Below, piece by piece: positions 25,158 through 33,667 of a DNA stretch of 42,870 bases; position 1 is the stretch's first letter, and the number at the start of each line of letters is the position of its first letter. The position numbers and the translations under genes are program-made. Below the pieces are notes generated by a model. It saw nothing but the letters and a program-made list of their open reading frames with translations, had not been told where the DNA came from and did not search any database. This stretch comes from Vicinamibacterales bacterium. GTDB lineage: Bacteria > Acidobacteriota > Vicinamibacteria > Vicinamibacterales > UBA8438. The DNA lies in NCBI GenBank assembly GCA_937766455.1, contig CALLXD010000050.1, positions 1-42,870 on the forward strand, read 5' to 3'.

Positions 25158-27566
25158 ATGTCGATGCGTCTGGCAGTCTTGGTTGGAGTGATGGCGACCG
25201 CGGCCGCGGTCTCGCCGCCGGTCCGGCTCGCCTCGGCGGCGGGGCAGCCTGCCGCGGAAGCCCCGTCTCGGGAACTGCTCGACCGCTACTGCGTCACCTG
25301 CCACAACGAACGACTCCAGACCGCCGAGCTGCGGCTCGACGAGGTCGATCTGACCCGTATCGCCGAGCACGCGTCCGTGCTCGAGAAGGTGGTCCACAAG
25401 CTGCGCAGCGGTCAGATGCCGCCCGAGGGACGGCCGCGTCCGGATGACGCGGCAGTTGACGCGTTCACGACCTCGCTCGAGACGGCGCTCGATCGTGTGG
25501 CAGCGGCCACACCGAATCCGGGCCGCGTCGCCTCGCGACGACTGAACCGTGTCGAGTACGTGCACGTCATTCAGGATCTGCTGGCGCTGGAGATCGACGG
25601 CGATGAGCTGTTGCCGTCGGACATGGCCGGCTTCGGGTTCGACAACAACGCCGATGTGCTGTCGATCACGCCGGGTCTGATGTCGCGGTACATCGCAGCC
25701 GCCACGAAGATCAGTCGGGCGGCGATTGGCAGTCCGGACACGCGGCCGGTCATGCAGCTCTACGAAGTGGGCTTCGAGCGCCGCGACGTGCGAGCTGGCG
25801 AGGAGCTGCCGTTTGGCACCCACGGTGGCCTGGCTGTCCGTCATCACTTCCCGCTCGACGGCGAGTATCTGTTTGCCGTCCGGCTCAAGCGGAACGACAC
25901 CACCGAGACGATCGACGGCATTGCGGAGAACGAACACCAGATCGAGGTGCGCATCGACCATACCCTGGTCGAGCAGTTCAGCATCGGCGGACGGTATCCC
26001 GGCCCAGACCCGGGACAGCTCATCGCGGCCCCTGAGGACGATATCGAGGGTCAGCGGCTCCACGAGTATCGGATGACGGCCGACCGCGAGCTGGACATCC
26101 GCGTGCCGGTCGAGGCGGGCACCCGGCTGGTGTCGGTGGCGTTCACCGATTCGGCCCCGTCTCCGCTCGCGGGGGGGCAGTTGCCCGGTGTCGACAAGTT
26201 CTTCATTTCCGGCCCCTTCGATGGTCGCGTGCCCGGCGCCACCGCGAGTCGCGAACGCATCTTGACCTGCCGGCCGAGTGGCCCTCGGGTGGAAGACGAA
26301 GAATCCTGCGCTAGGGAGATCATCGGGGCGTTGGCCCGGCGGGCCTACCGTCGGCCGATCACCACCGACGATGTCGAGCCGTTGCTTGGGATCTACCGCG
26401 AGGGCCGCGAGGGTCGCGATTTCGAGGCCGGCATCGAACGGGCGCTCGAAGCGCTACTCTCGATGCCCCAGTTCTTGATGCGAGTCGAGCGGGAGCCGGT
26501 CGATGGCGGGCCAGGCGTCGTCTATCGGCTGAGCGATCTCGAGTTGGCCTCGCGGCTGTCGTTCTTTCTCTGGAAGAGCATTCCGGACGACGAACTGCTC
26601 GACCTGGCGGCGCGAGACGCGTTGAGCGACCCGACGACGCTGGGTCGACAGGTGCGACGCATGCTCGCCGACCGGCGTGCCGCTCGGTTCATGGACGACT
26701 TCGTCGGACAGTGGCTGCAGATCCGAAACATCTTCTCGCAGGACCCCGACGGCGCGCTGTTCGCCGGGTTCAACGATTCGTTGCGGCAGGCGATGGTGCG
26801 CGAGACGGAGCTGTTCTTCCGGAGCCAGGTCAGTGAGGACCGGCCGATTCAGGATCTGCTCCGGGCCGACTACACCTTTCTGAACGAACAGCTCGCGCGC
26901 CACTACGGAGTCCAAGACCTGTATGGCAGCCATTTCCGTCGCTACGACTGGGACGATGACCGCCGGCACGGGCTGTTGGGGCACGCCAGCCTGCTCACGG
27001 TGACCTCTTACGCAAATCGGACGTCGGTGGTGCTGCGCGGCAAGTGGGTGCTAGAAACCCTGCTGGGCGCACCCCCGCCCCCGCCTCCACCCAATGTGCC
27101 GCCGCTCGCCGAGAATGACCGCAGCCAACCGACGTCGCTCCGCGAGCGGATGGAGCAGCACCGGGCAAGCCCGGTCTGTGCGAGCTGCCACGCCCGGATG
27201 GATCCGCTTGGCTTCGCCATGGAACACTTCGACGCCATCGGGAGATGGCGCGAGCGCGACGGGGGGGCCCCGATCAACGCCACGATTACCTGGAAGGGGG
27301 ACACGGTCGATAGTCCCCGTGCCTTCCGCGAAGGGTTGCTGGCTTCGGGCGACGAATTTACGCGCACGGTGACCGAAAAGTTGATGACGTACGCCCTCGG
27401 ACGCGGAGTCGACTACTACGACGCACCGGTCATACGTCGCATCGTGCGCGAGCTGGAGCGCAACGACCACCGCTGGTCGTCGCTGATTCTGGGTATCGTC
27501 ACGAGCGACCCGTTCCAGATGCGCCGTGCGGCCGACGACGCGGTGGCGGCGGCGGCACAACAATAG
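25158..27566 (+). CDS. Exported c-type-haem DUF1592-family protein (DUF1587/1595/1592/1588/1585; 802 aa)
   Basis: This is a large exported protein typical of Planctomycetota, Verrucomicrobiota and Acidobacteriota, with unknown catalytic role. A signal peptide is followed by a cytochrome-like haem motif CVTCH at 45-49 with a downstream Met ligand candidate (GQMPPEG). Domains then follow in order: DUF1587 (RRLNRVEYVHVIQDLL, FGFDNNADVLSITPG), a beta-rich insert at about 210-370, DUF1595 (LARRAYRRPITTDDVEPLL), DUF1592 (RLSDLELASRLSFFLWKSIP), DUF1588 (CASCH at 674-678, MDPLGFAMEHFDAIGRWR) and DUF1585 (YALGRGVDYYDAPVIRRIV). ATG 25158 follows AGAAGAGAG; in-frame sequence upstream overlaps the glycosyltransferase. 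It is followed by its usual partner, a DUF1552 protein. A role in oxidising envelope-located organic substrates is inferred. Confidence 0.94.
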   Translation: MSMRLAVLVGVMATAAAVSPPVRLASAAGQPAAEAPSRELLDRYCVTCHNERLQTAELRLDEVDLTRIAEHASVLEKVVHKLRSGQMPPEGRPRPDDAAVDAFTTSLETALDRVAAATPNPGRVASRRLNRVEYVHVIQDLLALEIDGDELLPSDMAGFGFDNNADVLSITPGLMSRYIAAATKISRAAIGSPDTRPVMQLYEVGFERRDVRAGEELPFGTHGGLAVRHHFPLDGEYLFAVRLKRNDTTETIDGIAENEHQIEVRIDHTLVEQFSIGGRYPGPDPGQLIAAPEDDIEGQRLHEYRMTADRELDIRVPVEAGTRLVSVAFTDSAPSPLAGGQLPGVDKFFISGPFDGRVPGATASRERILTCRPSGPRVEDEESCAREIIGALARRAYRRPITTDDVEPLLGIYREGREGRDFEAGIERALEALLSMPQFLMRVEREPVDGGPGVVYRLSDLELASRLSFFLWKSIPDDELLDLAARDALSDPTTLGRQVRRMLADRRAARFMDDFVGQWLQIRNIFSQDPDGALFAGFNDSLRQAMVRETELFFRSQVSEDRPIQDLLRADYTFLNEQLARHYGVQDLYGSHFRRYDWDDDRRHGLLGHASLLTVTSYANRTSVVLRGKWVLETLLGAPPPPPPPNVPPLAENDRSQPTSLRERMEQHRASPVCASCHARMDPLGFAMEHFDAIGRWRERDGGAPINATITWKGDTVDSPRAFREGLLASGDEFTRTVTEKLMTYALGRGVDYYDAPVIRRIVRELERNDHRWSSLILGIVTSDPFQMRRAADDAVAAAAQQ

Positions 27567-27570
27567 AGAC

Positions 27571-27596
27571 GCGGGACTGTCACCACGGACTGCTAG
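27571..27596 (+). repeat. Third copy of the palindrome-arm repeat (single 26-bp unit)
   Basis: The sequence GCGGGACTGTCACCACGGAC plus CTGCTAG-type ending matches the reverse complement of the left arm at 1837-1862 at 25 of 26 positions, and the right arm at 23 of 26. Here it is a lone unit and fills most of the 41-base gap between the DUF1592 and DUF1552 genes. Because it lies inside a gene pair that is probably co-transcribed, it would be present in the mRNA just ahead of the DUF1552 start. Confidence 0.85.
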
Positions 27597-27607
27597 AGGC
27601 ACACACG

Positions 27608-28957
27608 ATGTTCATCACCAAGATGCATCTTTCCCGGCGCAAGGTGCTACGCGGCCTCGGCGCCACACTGGCTCTGCCGCTGCTCGACAGCATGGTGCCA
27701 GCGCTGACCGCGCAGAGTCGGACGGCGGCGGCCCCCGTCACCCGCTTTGGTGTCTTCTACGTGCCGAACGGCATGTCGATGCCGTACTGGTATCCGAAGA
27801 CGGAGGGCCCGCTCGACGCGTTGCCCCCGACGTTGCGGTCACTCGACGCGTTCAAAGACCGTGTCCTTATATGCGGCGGACTCGACGACGAGTCGGCGAA
27901 TCTGGTCAAAGGGGGCGGTGACCACGCCCGATCGGCCGGCACGTTCTTGACCTGCGTGCCCTACAAGATCACCAGCGGGGCCGACGTCTCCAATGCCGTG
28001 TCCATGGATCAGATCGCCGCGCGTGAGCTGTCCAAGGAGACGCAGCTCGCCTCGCTCGAGTTGGGCATCGAGTCCAACGCCATGCTCGGCAATTGCGATG
28101 GTGGCGCGAGCTGCGCCTACACCAACACCATCGCCTGGCGCACGCCGACCACGCCGCTTCCGATCGAGAACGATCCGAGAGCCGTGTTCGAGCGCATGTT
28201 CGGCACGACCGGCAGCACCGATCCGGCGGCGCGGCTGGAACGTATGCGACGCGATCGCAGCATTCTCGATCTGGTCGGCGCCGAGCTCAGTGGGTTGGAG
28301 CGTGTCGTCGGCCCTGGCGACCAGGTCAAGCTTGAGGAATATCTCGACGCGGTGCGCGACATCGAGCGGCGCATTACGATGGCCGAAGAGCAGAACACGC
28401 GCGAGCTGCCGGTCGTCGACCAGCCGGTCGGCGTGCCGAACGACTACGCCGAGCACGCCAAGCTGATGATGGATCTACTGGCCCTGGCGTATCAGACCGA
28501 TCTCACTCGCATCAGCACCTTCATGCTGGCGCGCGAGGTGAGCGGACGCGCCTATCCGGAGATTGGCGTGTCGGACTCACACCACCCGCTGTCGCATCAC
28601 CAGGACGAGTCGGCCAAGCTCGAACGGCTGCACCAGATCAACGAGTATCACCTCCAGCAGTTTGCCTACCTCGTCGCCAAGCTCGACGCGCTGCCCGACG
28701 GAGATGGGACGATGCTCGATTCCACGCTGTTCCTGTACGGCACGGGAATCAGCGATAGCAACACCCATTTCCATGACGATTTGCCGATAGCACTCGTTGG
28801 CGGGAAGAACGCTGGCGTGAAGGGTGGACGCTACATCCGGTACGCAGAGGACACGCCGCTGGCCAATCTCCACGTCACGATTCTCGAGAAGCTGGGGGTG
28901 CCCGTGGAGGCGTTCGGTGACAGTAGCGGGCGACTCGATCGCCTCACCGGAGTGTAG
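27608..28957 (+). CDS. DUF1552 protein, Tat-exported (449 aa)
   Basis: This is the standard partner of DUF1592-family proteins. The N-terminus carries a Tat signal (HLSRRKVLRGLGATLALPLL). The body has the family form FGVFYVPNGMSMPYWYPKTEG, RVLICGGLDDESAN, DHARSAGTFLTC, SLELGIESNA and SDSHHPLSHHQDE, with a conserved His-rich end (GTGISDSNTHFHDDLPIALVGG) resembling metal-dependent alkaline-phosphatase-like/sulfatase-like proteins (DUF1501 relatives). The function is unknown. Tat export implies folding in the cytoplasm, possibly with a cofactor. It starts 41 bases after the DUF1592 stop, with the repeat unit between. Confidence 0.94.
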   Translation: MFITKMHLSRRKVLRGLGATLALPLLDSMVPALTAQSRTAAAPVTRFGVFYVPNGMSMPYWYPKTEGPLDALPPTLRSLDAFKDRVLICGGLDDESANLVKGGGDHARSAGTFLTCVPYKITSGADVSNAVSMDQIAARELSKETQLASLELGIESNAMLGNCDGGASCAYTNTIAWRTPTTPLPIENDPRAVFERMFGTTGSTDPAARLERMRRDRSILDLVGAELSGLERVVGPGDQVKLEEYLDAVRDIERRITMAEEQNTRELPVVDQPVGVPNDYAEHAKLMMDLLALAYQTDLTRISTFMLAREVSGRAYPEIGVSDSHHPLSHHQDESAKLERLHQINEYHLQQFAYLVAKLDALPDGDGTMLDSTLFLYGTGISDSNTHFHDDLPIALVGGKNAGVKGGRYIRYAEDTPLANLHVTILEKLGVPVEAFGDSSGRLDRLTGV

Positions 28958-29134
28958 GTTTTCTGACGAGACGCCCGCGTGGACATTGTTGCTTCCTCGG
29001 TCACAGCCCGCCTGGCTGAGTCTTTTTCACACGGGGCTGAGCCCCGAGCCCCACGCGGGCCCTCGCGGGGCCCCAACGCCCCACTCCGGGCCCGCGGGGC
29101 GCGCATTGTCGCGCGCCTGCATCTGGCCACGCAG
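28958..29134 (+). other. GC-rich, hairpin-rich leader before the cytochrome c'-like gene
   Basis: This 177-base gap has no convincing gene, although one frame is open from 28979. It holds several fold-back units: GGGGC-TGA-GCCCC at 29033-29045, GGGCCC-TCGCG-GGGCCC soon after, and GCGCGC...GCGCGC near 29101-29116. A last hairpin, GCATCT (29119-29124) with AGATGC (29133-29138), places the likely start codon ATG 29135 in its 3' arm. No Shine-Dalgarno sequence is visible. The structure could limit translation or transcription into the next gene; no T-run supports classical termination. Confidence 0.55.
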
Positions 29135-29596
29135 ATGCGTTCTCGGAAAACCGCCCTGCTGGTCGCGCTGATCTGGGGTCTGACCGGAGGGTCGCCCGCG
29201 TTGGGACAGGACCAGGCGTATCCCATCTTTACGGCGGACCAACTGGACGCCACCATGAAGACTCTTGGACCGAATTTGGCCGGGGTGCGCGCGGCGGTAC
29301 GCGAAGCGGACTATGCGACAGCAAAGGAGCGGGGGATCCGGTCCCGCGAGCAATTGGCGACCACCGTCACGTTTTGGCGCGACCAGGAGCGGGATGACGC
29401 GGTGGCGATGCTTCGCGCCGTGACCGACCGGCTGGATGCGCTCGACGGAGCGCTATCGACGTCTGCGGTCGACGCGTCGACGGTCGAGCGTGTCTTGACC
29501 GAAATCCAGGGCGGGTGTCAGGCTTGCCACGCTGTCTACCGTGAGCAGGGCCCGGGCACGACCGACTACCGGTTGAAGCGAAGCGAGCTGCGGTAG
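29135..29596 (+). CDS. Cytochrome c'-like (class II) exported haem protein (153 aa)
   Basis: The protein starts MRSRKTALLVALIWGLTGG, a signal peptide ending near ALGQ. The mature part is all-helical and carries a single haem-attachment motif CQACH at 128-132, close to the C-terminus and followed by AVYRE. That position and the C-x-x-C-H-x-x-Y-R pattern are those of four-helix-bundle class II cytochromes (c'). It has two Met/aromatic candidates for a distal site, but I cannot assign one. It follows the haem-containing DUF1592 protein and its partner and may exchange electrons with them; this is inferred from position only. I chose ATG 29135 because residues encoded upstream look non-coding. 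No clear ribosome-binding site is seen, and the start lies in a hairpin. Confidence 0.82.
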   Translation: MRSRKTALLVALIWGLTGGSPALGQDQAYPIFTADQLDATMKTLGPNLAGVRAAVREADYATAKERGIRSREQLATTVTFWRDQERDDAVAMLRAVTDRLDALDGALSTSAVDASTVERVLTEIQGGCQACHAVYREQGPGTTDYRLKRSELR

Positions 29597-29689
29597 CAGG
29601 CAGAGCCGCCGCGGACGCCTTCTGAACCAGCGGCGCGTCGCAGAAGGTGGGCACCGGGCGCTGGCGTCGACCCCTATTTGAGATGAAGC

Positions 29690-30997
29690 ATGCGTGCAAT
29701 GAACGAGATCGGACACCGAGCGGTCGGATTCGCCCTGCTGGTGGCATTGGTCGGGTGTGCAGCGCCCGACGAGACCGGCGCGCCGGGCGGTGAGCCGGTG
29801 GCTGACCAGGTCACGCAGACGGCACCAGTGGATCCGATGGCGATCCGTCCGTTCGAGATCGCGGTGTCAGACGCCGTGCTCGAGGATCTCCAGGCGCGGC
29901 TGGCCAACACCAGATTGCCCGATCAACTCGATGGTGCCGACTGGGACTATGGCACCGAGTTGGGCTATTTCACGGATTTGATCGGTTACTGGCGGGACGG
30001 TTTTGACTGGCGCGAGCAGGAACGCCGGTTGAATGAGTTCGACCAGTTCAAGACCGTGCTCGACGGCCTCGATACGCATTTTATTCACCAGCGCTCCCCG
30101 GAGCCGAATGCCACCCCGCTGATCATCACGCACGGTTGGCCGGGGTCCATCGCCGAGTTCACGAAGATCATCGGGCCGCTCACTGACCCGGTTGCGCATG
30201 GCGGCTCGGCCGACGATGCGTTCCACGTCGTGGCGCCGTCGATGCCAGGCTATGGATTCTCCGACAAGCCGACCGAGCGTGGGTTCGGGCCGGAGCAGAT
30301 TGCCGACGTCGGGGCCCAACTCATGGCACGCCTGGGGTATGACCGGTACGGCATCCAGGGCGGCGACTGGGGGGCGATCATCAGCCGTTGGCACGCGTTC
30401 AACCATCCTGAGCAGGCGATTGGTCTGCATATCAATATGTTGATCGCAGGCCCCCCGCGCGGGGTTGACGATCCCACGGAGGGCGTCCCGCCGGAGGAGC
30501 TCGAGCGGTCGCAGGCCCGGTCGTCCTTCTACAACACCGCAGAGGCCGGGTACTCGGCCATTCAAGGGACAAAGCCGCAGACTGTCGGCTATGCCCTCAA
30601 CGATTCGCCGGCTGGCCAGGCGGCCTGGATCGTCGAGAAATTCCGGGCGTGGTGCGACTGTAACGGCGACCCGGAGTCGGTGTTCACGCGCGACGAGCTG
30701 CTCACCAACATCATGCTCTACTGGGTCACCGAGACGGCGACCTCGTCGGCGCGTCTCTACTACGAGAGCCGCAATGCGCCGACGTCGCGACCCATGGGGC
30801 GGGTCGAGGTGCCAACCGGCGTCGCCGTGTTCCCCTACGAGTTGTTCATTGCGCCCCGGAAGTGGGCCGAGGCGTCGTACAACCTCACCCACTGGACCGA
30901 GATGCCACGCGGTGGACATTTCGCGGCCATGGAGCAGCCCGACCTGCTGGTCGAGGATCTCCGCACCTTCTTCCGCCCGTTGCGGGCGGGTAACTGA
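29690..30997 (+). CDS. Epoxide hydrolase, predicted lipoprotein (435 aa)
   Basis: This is an alpha/beta-hydrolase that opens epoxides to diols. The N-terminal part (50-160) is the EHN domain (IRPFEIAVSDAVLEDLQARL, LNEFDQFKTVLDGLDTHFIH). The oxyanion-hole motif HGWPGS is at 148-153. The nucleophile Asp226 is in GGDWGA and the general-base His410 is in RGGHFAAMEQP. The N-terminus has a lipobox (LLVALVGC, Cys23), so the enzyme is probably anchored in the envelope; most family members are cytoplasmic, which makes this unusual. It is the first clear gene of a long co-directional run, with the next start two bases after its stop. The substrate is unknown. Confidence 0.93.
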   Translation: MRAMNEIGHRAVGFALLVALVGCAAPDETGAPGGEPVADQVTQTAPVDPMAIRPFEIAVSDAVLEDLQARLANTRLPDQLDGADWDYGTELGYFTDLIGYWRDGFDWREQERRLNEFDQFKTVLDGLDTHFIHQRSPEPNATPLIITHGWPGSIAEFTKIIGPLTDPVAHGGSADDAFHVVAPSMPGYGFSDKPTERGFGPEQIADVGAQLMARLGYDRYGIQGGDWGAIISRWHAFNHPEQAIGLHINMLIAGPPRGVDDPTEGVPPEELERSQARSSFYNTAEAGYSAIQGTKPQTVGYALNDSPAGQAAWIVEKFRAWCDCNGDPESVFTRDELLTNIMLYWVTETATSSARLYYESRNAPTSRPMGRVEVPTGVAVFPYELFIAPRKWAEASYNLTHWTEMPRGGHFAAMEQPDLLVEDLRTFFRPLRAGN

Positions 30998-30999
30998 CC

Positions 31000-32148
31000 A
31001 TGAGCCGCGCGTTGGCGACCCGTGCTGATTGGCGCCGCCGTGGGCTTCGGGCGCTGGTGTGTGCGGCGATGTTGACGGCGGCGACGGGATTGGGAGGCTG
31101 CGCGTCGGAGGGAAATGTTGAGCCGGCCATGCCGTCGGACGACGGCGCCGGTGGGGCCCTCACTGATCCGGCGTCGGTCGCGGCCGCCGAGCTGCCGGAG
31201 CCGACATTCCACCATCTGCACATCAACGCCGTCGACCCGGTGGCGTCGCTCGCCTGGTGGAAGACGGTCTGGCCTGAGGGCGAGGTGACGGACGTGGCAG
31301 GGTTCCCCGCGTTCGCGGCGGACGGCGTCTATCATCTCTATACTGAGGTCGCGGCGCCGGCCCCGGGCGGGTTCGACGTGGACCGCCATCACGCCGTACC
31401 GCAGAGCGCGTTCTGGACCACCGGTCCCAGCACCGACGGGTTGGCCTTCTTCGAACGACTGACTGGTCTTGACCCGACCGGCGAGCGCTTCCGGTTCCTG
31501 CCGGTCTACACCGGTCCGGACGACGACGAGGGCGTCCTGCATTCCGGGCTGGCCCCCTACGGGGACCGGTTGCTGACCGTGGCCGAGCTCGAGGCGCTGG
31601 CTGGCACGCCGCCCGAGCGTGGTCCGAACAGTCAGGACTTCGGCTACCTGGTAGACCCCGACGGCGTCCTTCTGGAATTCAACGGCAACGCGGAGACCGA
31701 CGATCTGTTCTACGGCCACCTGCACTTCTGGCACGAGGCGCCGCTGTGCGCGGTGAACTGGTACGTTGAGCACCTCGGCGCGCGTGGCACCGTGCGCGAC
31801 CCGTGCGATGTCGAGCGCGGGCCGGTGAGTTATCCCTCGTTCTTGCCGTCGGGTCAGTTACGACAACCGATCGGGACCGTCCGCGTCGCCAACACGGGGT
31901 TGATGTGGTACACCCGCCAGTGCCGCGACGGACGGTGCGGTGACGGGGCGGATGGCCCGTTGGTGCCATCGCGGGGTCAGGTGGTGGATCACGTGGGGTT
32001 GAGCTACCCTGACCTGGACCCGGTGATCGCCCATCTGGAGAGGGCCGGTATCCCGATTCTCGACGGGCCGTACCCGTTCGGGGATGCGCGCGCCATTCTG
32101 ATCGAAGACGTGGATGGTCTGGCGCTGGAGTTGATCGAAGCCGGATAG
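31000..32148 (+). CDS. VOC-fold lipoprotein (382 aa)
   Basis: After a hydrophobic leader ending in a lipobox (ATGLGGC, Cys about 34) there is a linker rich in Asp/Gly/Ala, then two vicinal-oxygen-chelate modules. The first begins FHHLHINAVDPVASLAWWKT and the second, about residues 230-380, begins YGHLHFWHEAPLCAVNWYVE, with VVDHVGLSYPDLDPVIAHLE and AILIEDVDGLALELIEAG at the end. His and Glu residues at the usual ligand places (HLHINA, LLEFNG, LELIEAG) suggest a metal site. It follows the epoxide hydrolase by two bases, so they are translationally close, and both are lipid-anchored. Members of this fold include isomerases, dioxygenases and epoxide-opening thiol transferases; the reaction here is not known. 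Confidence 0.87.
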   Translation: MSRALATRADWRRRGLRALVCAAMLTAATGLGGCASEGNVEPAMPSDDGAGGALTDPASVAAAELPEPTFHHLHINAVDPVASLAWWKTVWPEGEVTDVAGFPAFAADGVYHLYTEVAAPAPGGFDVDRHHAVPQSAFWTTGPSTDGLAFFERLTGLDPTGERFRFLPVYTGPDDDEGVLHSGLAPYGDRLLTVAELEALAGTPPERGPNSQDFGYLVDPDGVLLEFNGNAETDDLFYGHLHFWHEAPLCAVNWYVEHLGARGTVRDPCDVERGPVSYPSFLPSGQLRQPIGTVRVANTGLMWYTRQCRDGRCGDGADGPLVPSRGQVVDHVGLSYPDLDPVIAHLERAGIPILDGPYPFGDARAILIEDVDGLALELIEAG

Positions 32149-32187
32149 AAGACTGAGCAAGCCGGGCGGCCGACCGGAGCACACATC

Positions 32188-33234
32188 ATGCAACCAGACA
32201 CCAACGTTTCCCGCCGCGTGTTTCTTGGTGCGATGGGCGCCATGGCCGTCGCGCCACGCTCGTTCGCGCAGGCCGGTCCCCCGATTCCGGTGACCGCGAT
32301 CAACCACATGACGATCAGTGTGTCTGACCCCGCTCGGTCGCTCGAGTGGTATCAGGGTCTGTTCGGCATGCCGATCGCGGCTCGGCAGGCAAACACCGTG
32401 ATCTTGCGCGTTGGCGACGGCCCGCAGTTCATGGCGATTGGCGGCGGGGCCAGCGACAATCCCGGCATCAATCATCTGTGTCTCACTACCCCCAACTTCG
32501 ACGACGCGCGCATCGTGCGAATTTTGGGTGAACACGGTGTGACCTCCGCCCAGACGTCGGGTCCGATGGAGGTGCGTGTCCGCCAGCGGGGGGCGGACTT
32601 TGGCGGGGCACCCGAGGGTACCCCGGAGCTCTACTTCGGCGATCCCGACGGCATCGTCATTCAGTTGCAGGACGACACCTATTGCGGTGGAGAGGGAGTG
32701 CTGGGTGAAACGTGCCTGGCTCGGCCCGAGCCGGCGCCGACATCTGGTTTGTTGCGGATCCGCGAGTACAACCATTTCACCCTGTTTGTGACCGACCAGG
32801 CGCGGTCCATCGCTCTGTATCAGCAACTGTTCGGTATGCCGGTCGACACGTATCAGGGCGCGATGCCGGTGTTGCGCATCGGCGCCGGCAAACAGTTCCT
32901 GGCGCTGGCGGAAGCCGGCCGTGGACCAGCCGGGCCGATCATCCATCATGCGTCGATGATGGTGGACGATTTTGACCCCGATCGTATCCAGGGTGTGCTG
33001 GAGAGCTACGGCGTGACGCCTCGTGGCGATGCGCAAGGCCCCGCCGGACCGCTAGAGTCCTACGTGACGATGCGGATGCCCAACCGTGGCGGGGCGCCCG
33101 GCGGCACGCCGGAACTGTATTTCACGGACCCCGACGGCATCTTGATTCAGCTGCAGGACGCGCGGTATTGCGGAGGCAACGGGTATCTCGGAGAGGAGTG
33201 CGGCACCACGGAGACTCCGACCGGCCGAGTGTAG
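32188..33234 (+). CDS. Tandem VOC protein with Tat signal (348 aa)
   Basis: The N-terminus is a Tat leader (NVSRRVFLGAMGAMAVAPRS, cleavage near FAQA). Two related VOC units follow, about 36-170 and 190-335. Both contain NH(M/F)T, SLEWYQGLFGMP or SIALYQQLFGMP, and end in TPELYF.DPDGI.IQLQD..YCGG. The repeat of the YCGG ending shows internal duplication. The single-unit protein at 17406-17909 shares the ELYF/LYFSDPDG block. Metal-binding His residues at NHMTIS and NHFTLF are present. It is 39 bases downstream of the VOC lipoprotein and in the same run, so the cluster puts three exported or anchored small-molecule enzymes together. The substrate is unknown. Confidence 0.88.
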   Translation: MQPDTNVSRRVFLGAMGAMAVAPRSFAQAGPPIPVTAINHMTISVSDPARSLEWYQGLFGMPIAARQANTVILRVGDGPQFMAIGGGASDNPGINHLCLTTPNFDDARIVRILGEHGVTSAQTSGPMEVRVRQRGADFGGAPEGTPELYFGDPDGIVIQLQDDTYCGGEGVLGETCLARPEPAPTSGLLRIREYNHFTLFVTDQARSIALYQQLFGMPVDTYQGAMPVLRIGAGKQFLALAEAGRGPAGPIIHHASMMVDDFDPDRIQGVLESYGVTPRGDAQGPAGPLESYVTMRMPNRGGAPGGTPELYFTDPDGILIQLQDARYCGGNGYLGEECGTTETPTGRV

Positions 33235-33247
33235 CGGGGACAGGGGC

Positions 33248-33667
33248 ATGGTAGAGACCACGACAAGGCGAACGGGGTCGCTGTTGAAGGCCGGCGCGGT
33301 AGCGGTGGTGGTGTCGGTCGTCCTCAACCACTTTCTCCAAGCCGGCGCCTTGGCACTCTTTGAGATTCCCCATGAGTTCCCGCCCTTGCACGGACCGGGG
33401 CCAGTGATCTTCTTTTCGGTGGTCGGTGCGGTGACGGGCGTTGGGGTCTTCGCGGGTATTGCGGGTGTGTCAGCCCGTCCCATTTCGGTGTTCCGGATCG
33501 TGGCGGGCGTCGTGCTTGTCCTCTCGTTCATCCCTGACTTGTGGTTGCTGACGGCGTCGGGTGGCGCGAATTTTCCGGGCGCAACGCCCGCCGGCGTCGG
33601 CACATTGATGCTGATGCACGTGGCGTCGGCGGCGGTCGTCGTGTGGGCCGTGGGGCGCTGGAGCTGA
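33248..33667 (+). CDS. Small four-helix membrane protein, DUF6069-like (139 aa)
   Basis: Four hydrophobic segments are clear: LLKAGAVAVVVSVVLNHFLQ, VIFFSVVGAVTGVGVFAGIA, VFRIVAGVVLVLSFIPDLWL and TLMLMHVASAAVVVWAVGRW. The arrangement with PDLWLL after the third helix and M-H in the fourth is that of the DUF6069 group of small membrane proteins, as far as I can tell by eye. No function is known. ATG 33248 is 13 bases after the tandem VOC stop, and its own stop overlaps the next start by one base (TGATG), so it belongs to this operon. Confidence 0.78.
   Translation: MVETTTRRTGSLLKAGAVAVVVSVVLNHFLQAGALALFEIPHEFPPLHGPGPVIFFSVVGAVTGVGVFAGIAGVSARPISVFRIVAGVVLVLSFIPDLWLLTASGGANFPGATPAGVGTLMLMHVASAAVVVWAVGRWS

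Noticed and set aside
25026..26063. 345-codon minus-strand open frame opposite the DUF1592 gene
   Set aside because: It lies entirely antisense to recognisable domains, and its translation has no family signature or signal peptide.
29867..30919. 350-codon minus-strand open frame opposite the epoxide hydrolase
   Set aside because: The opposite strand has a complete catalytic triad; this frame is low-complexity shadow sequence.
31858..33036. 392-codon minus-strand open frame opposite the VOC genes
   Set aside because: It crosses two real genes and their intergenic gap and shows no domain pattern.
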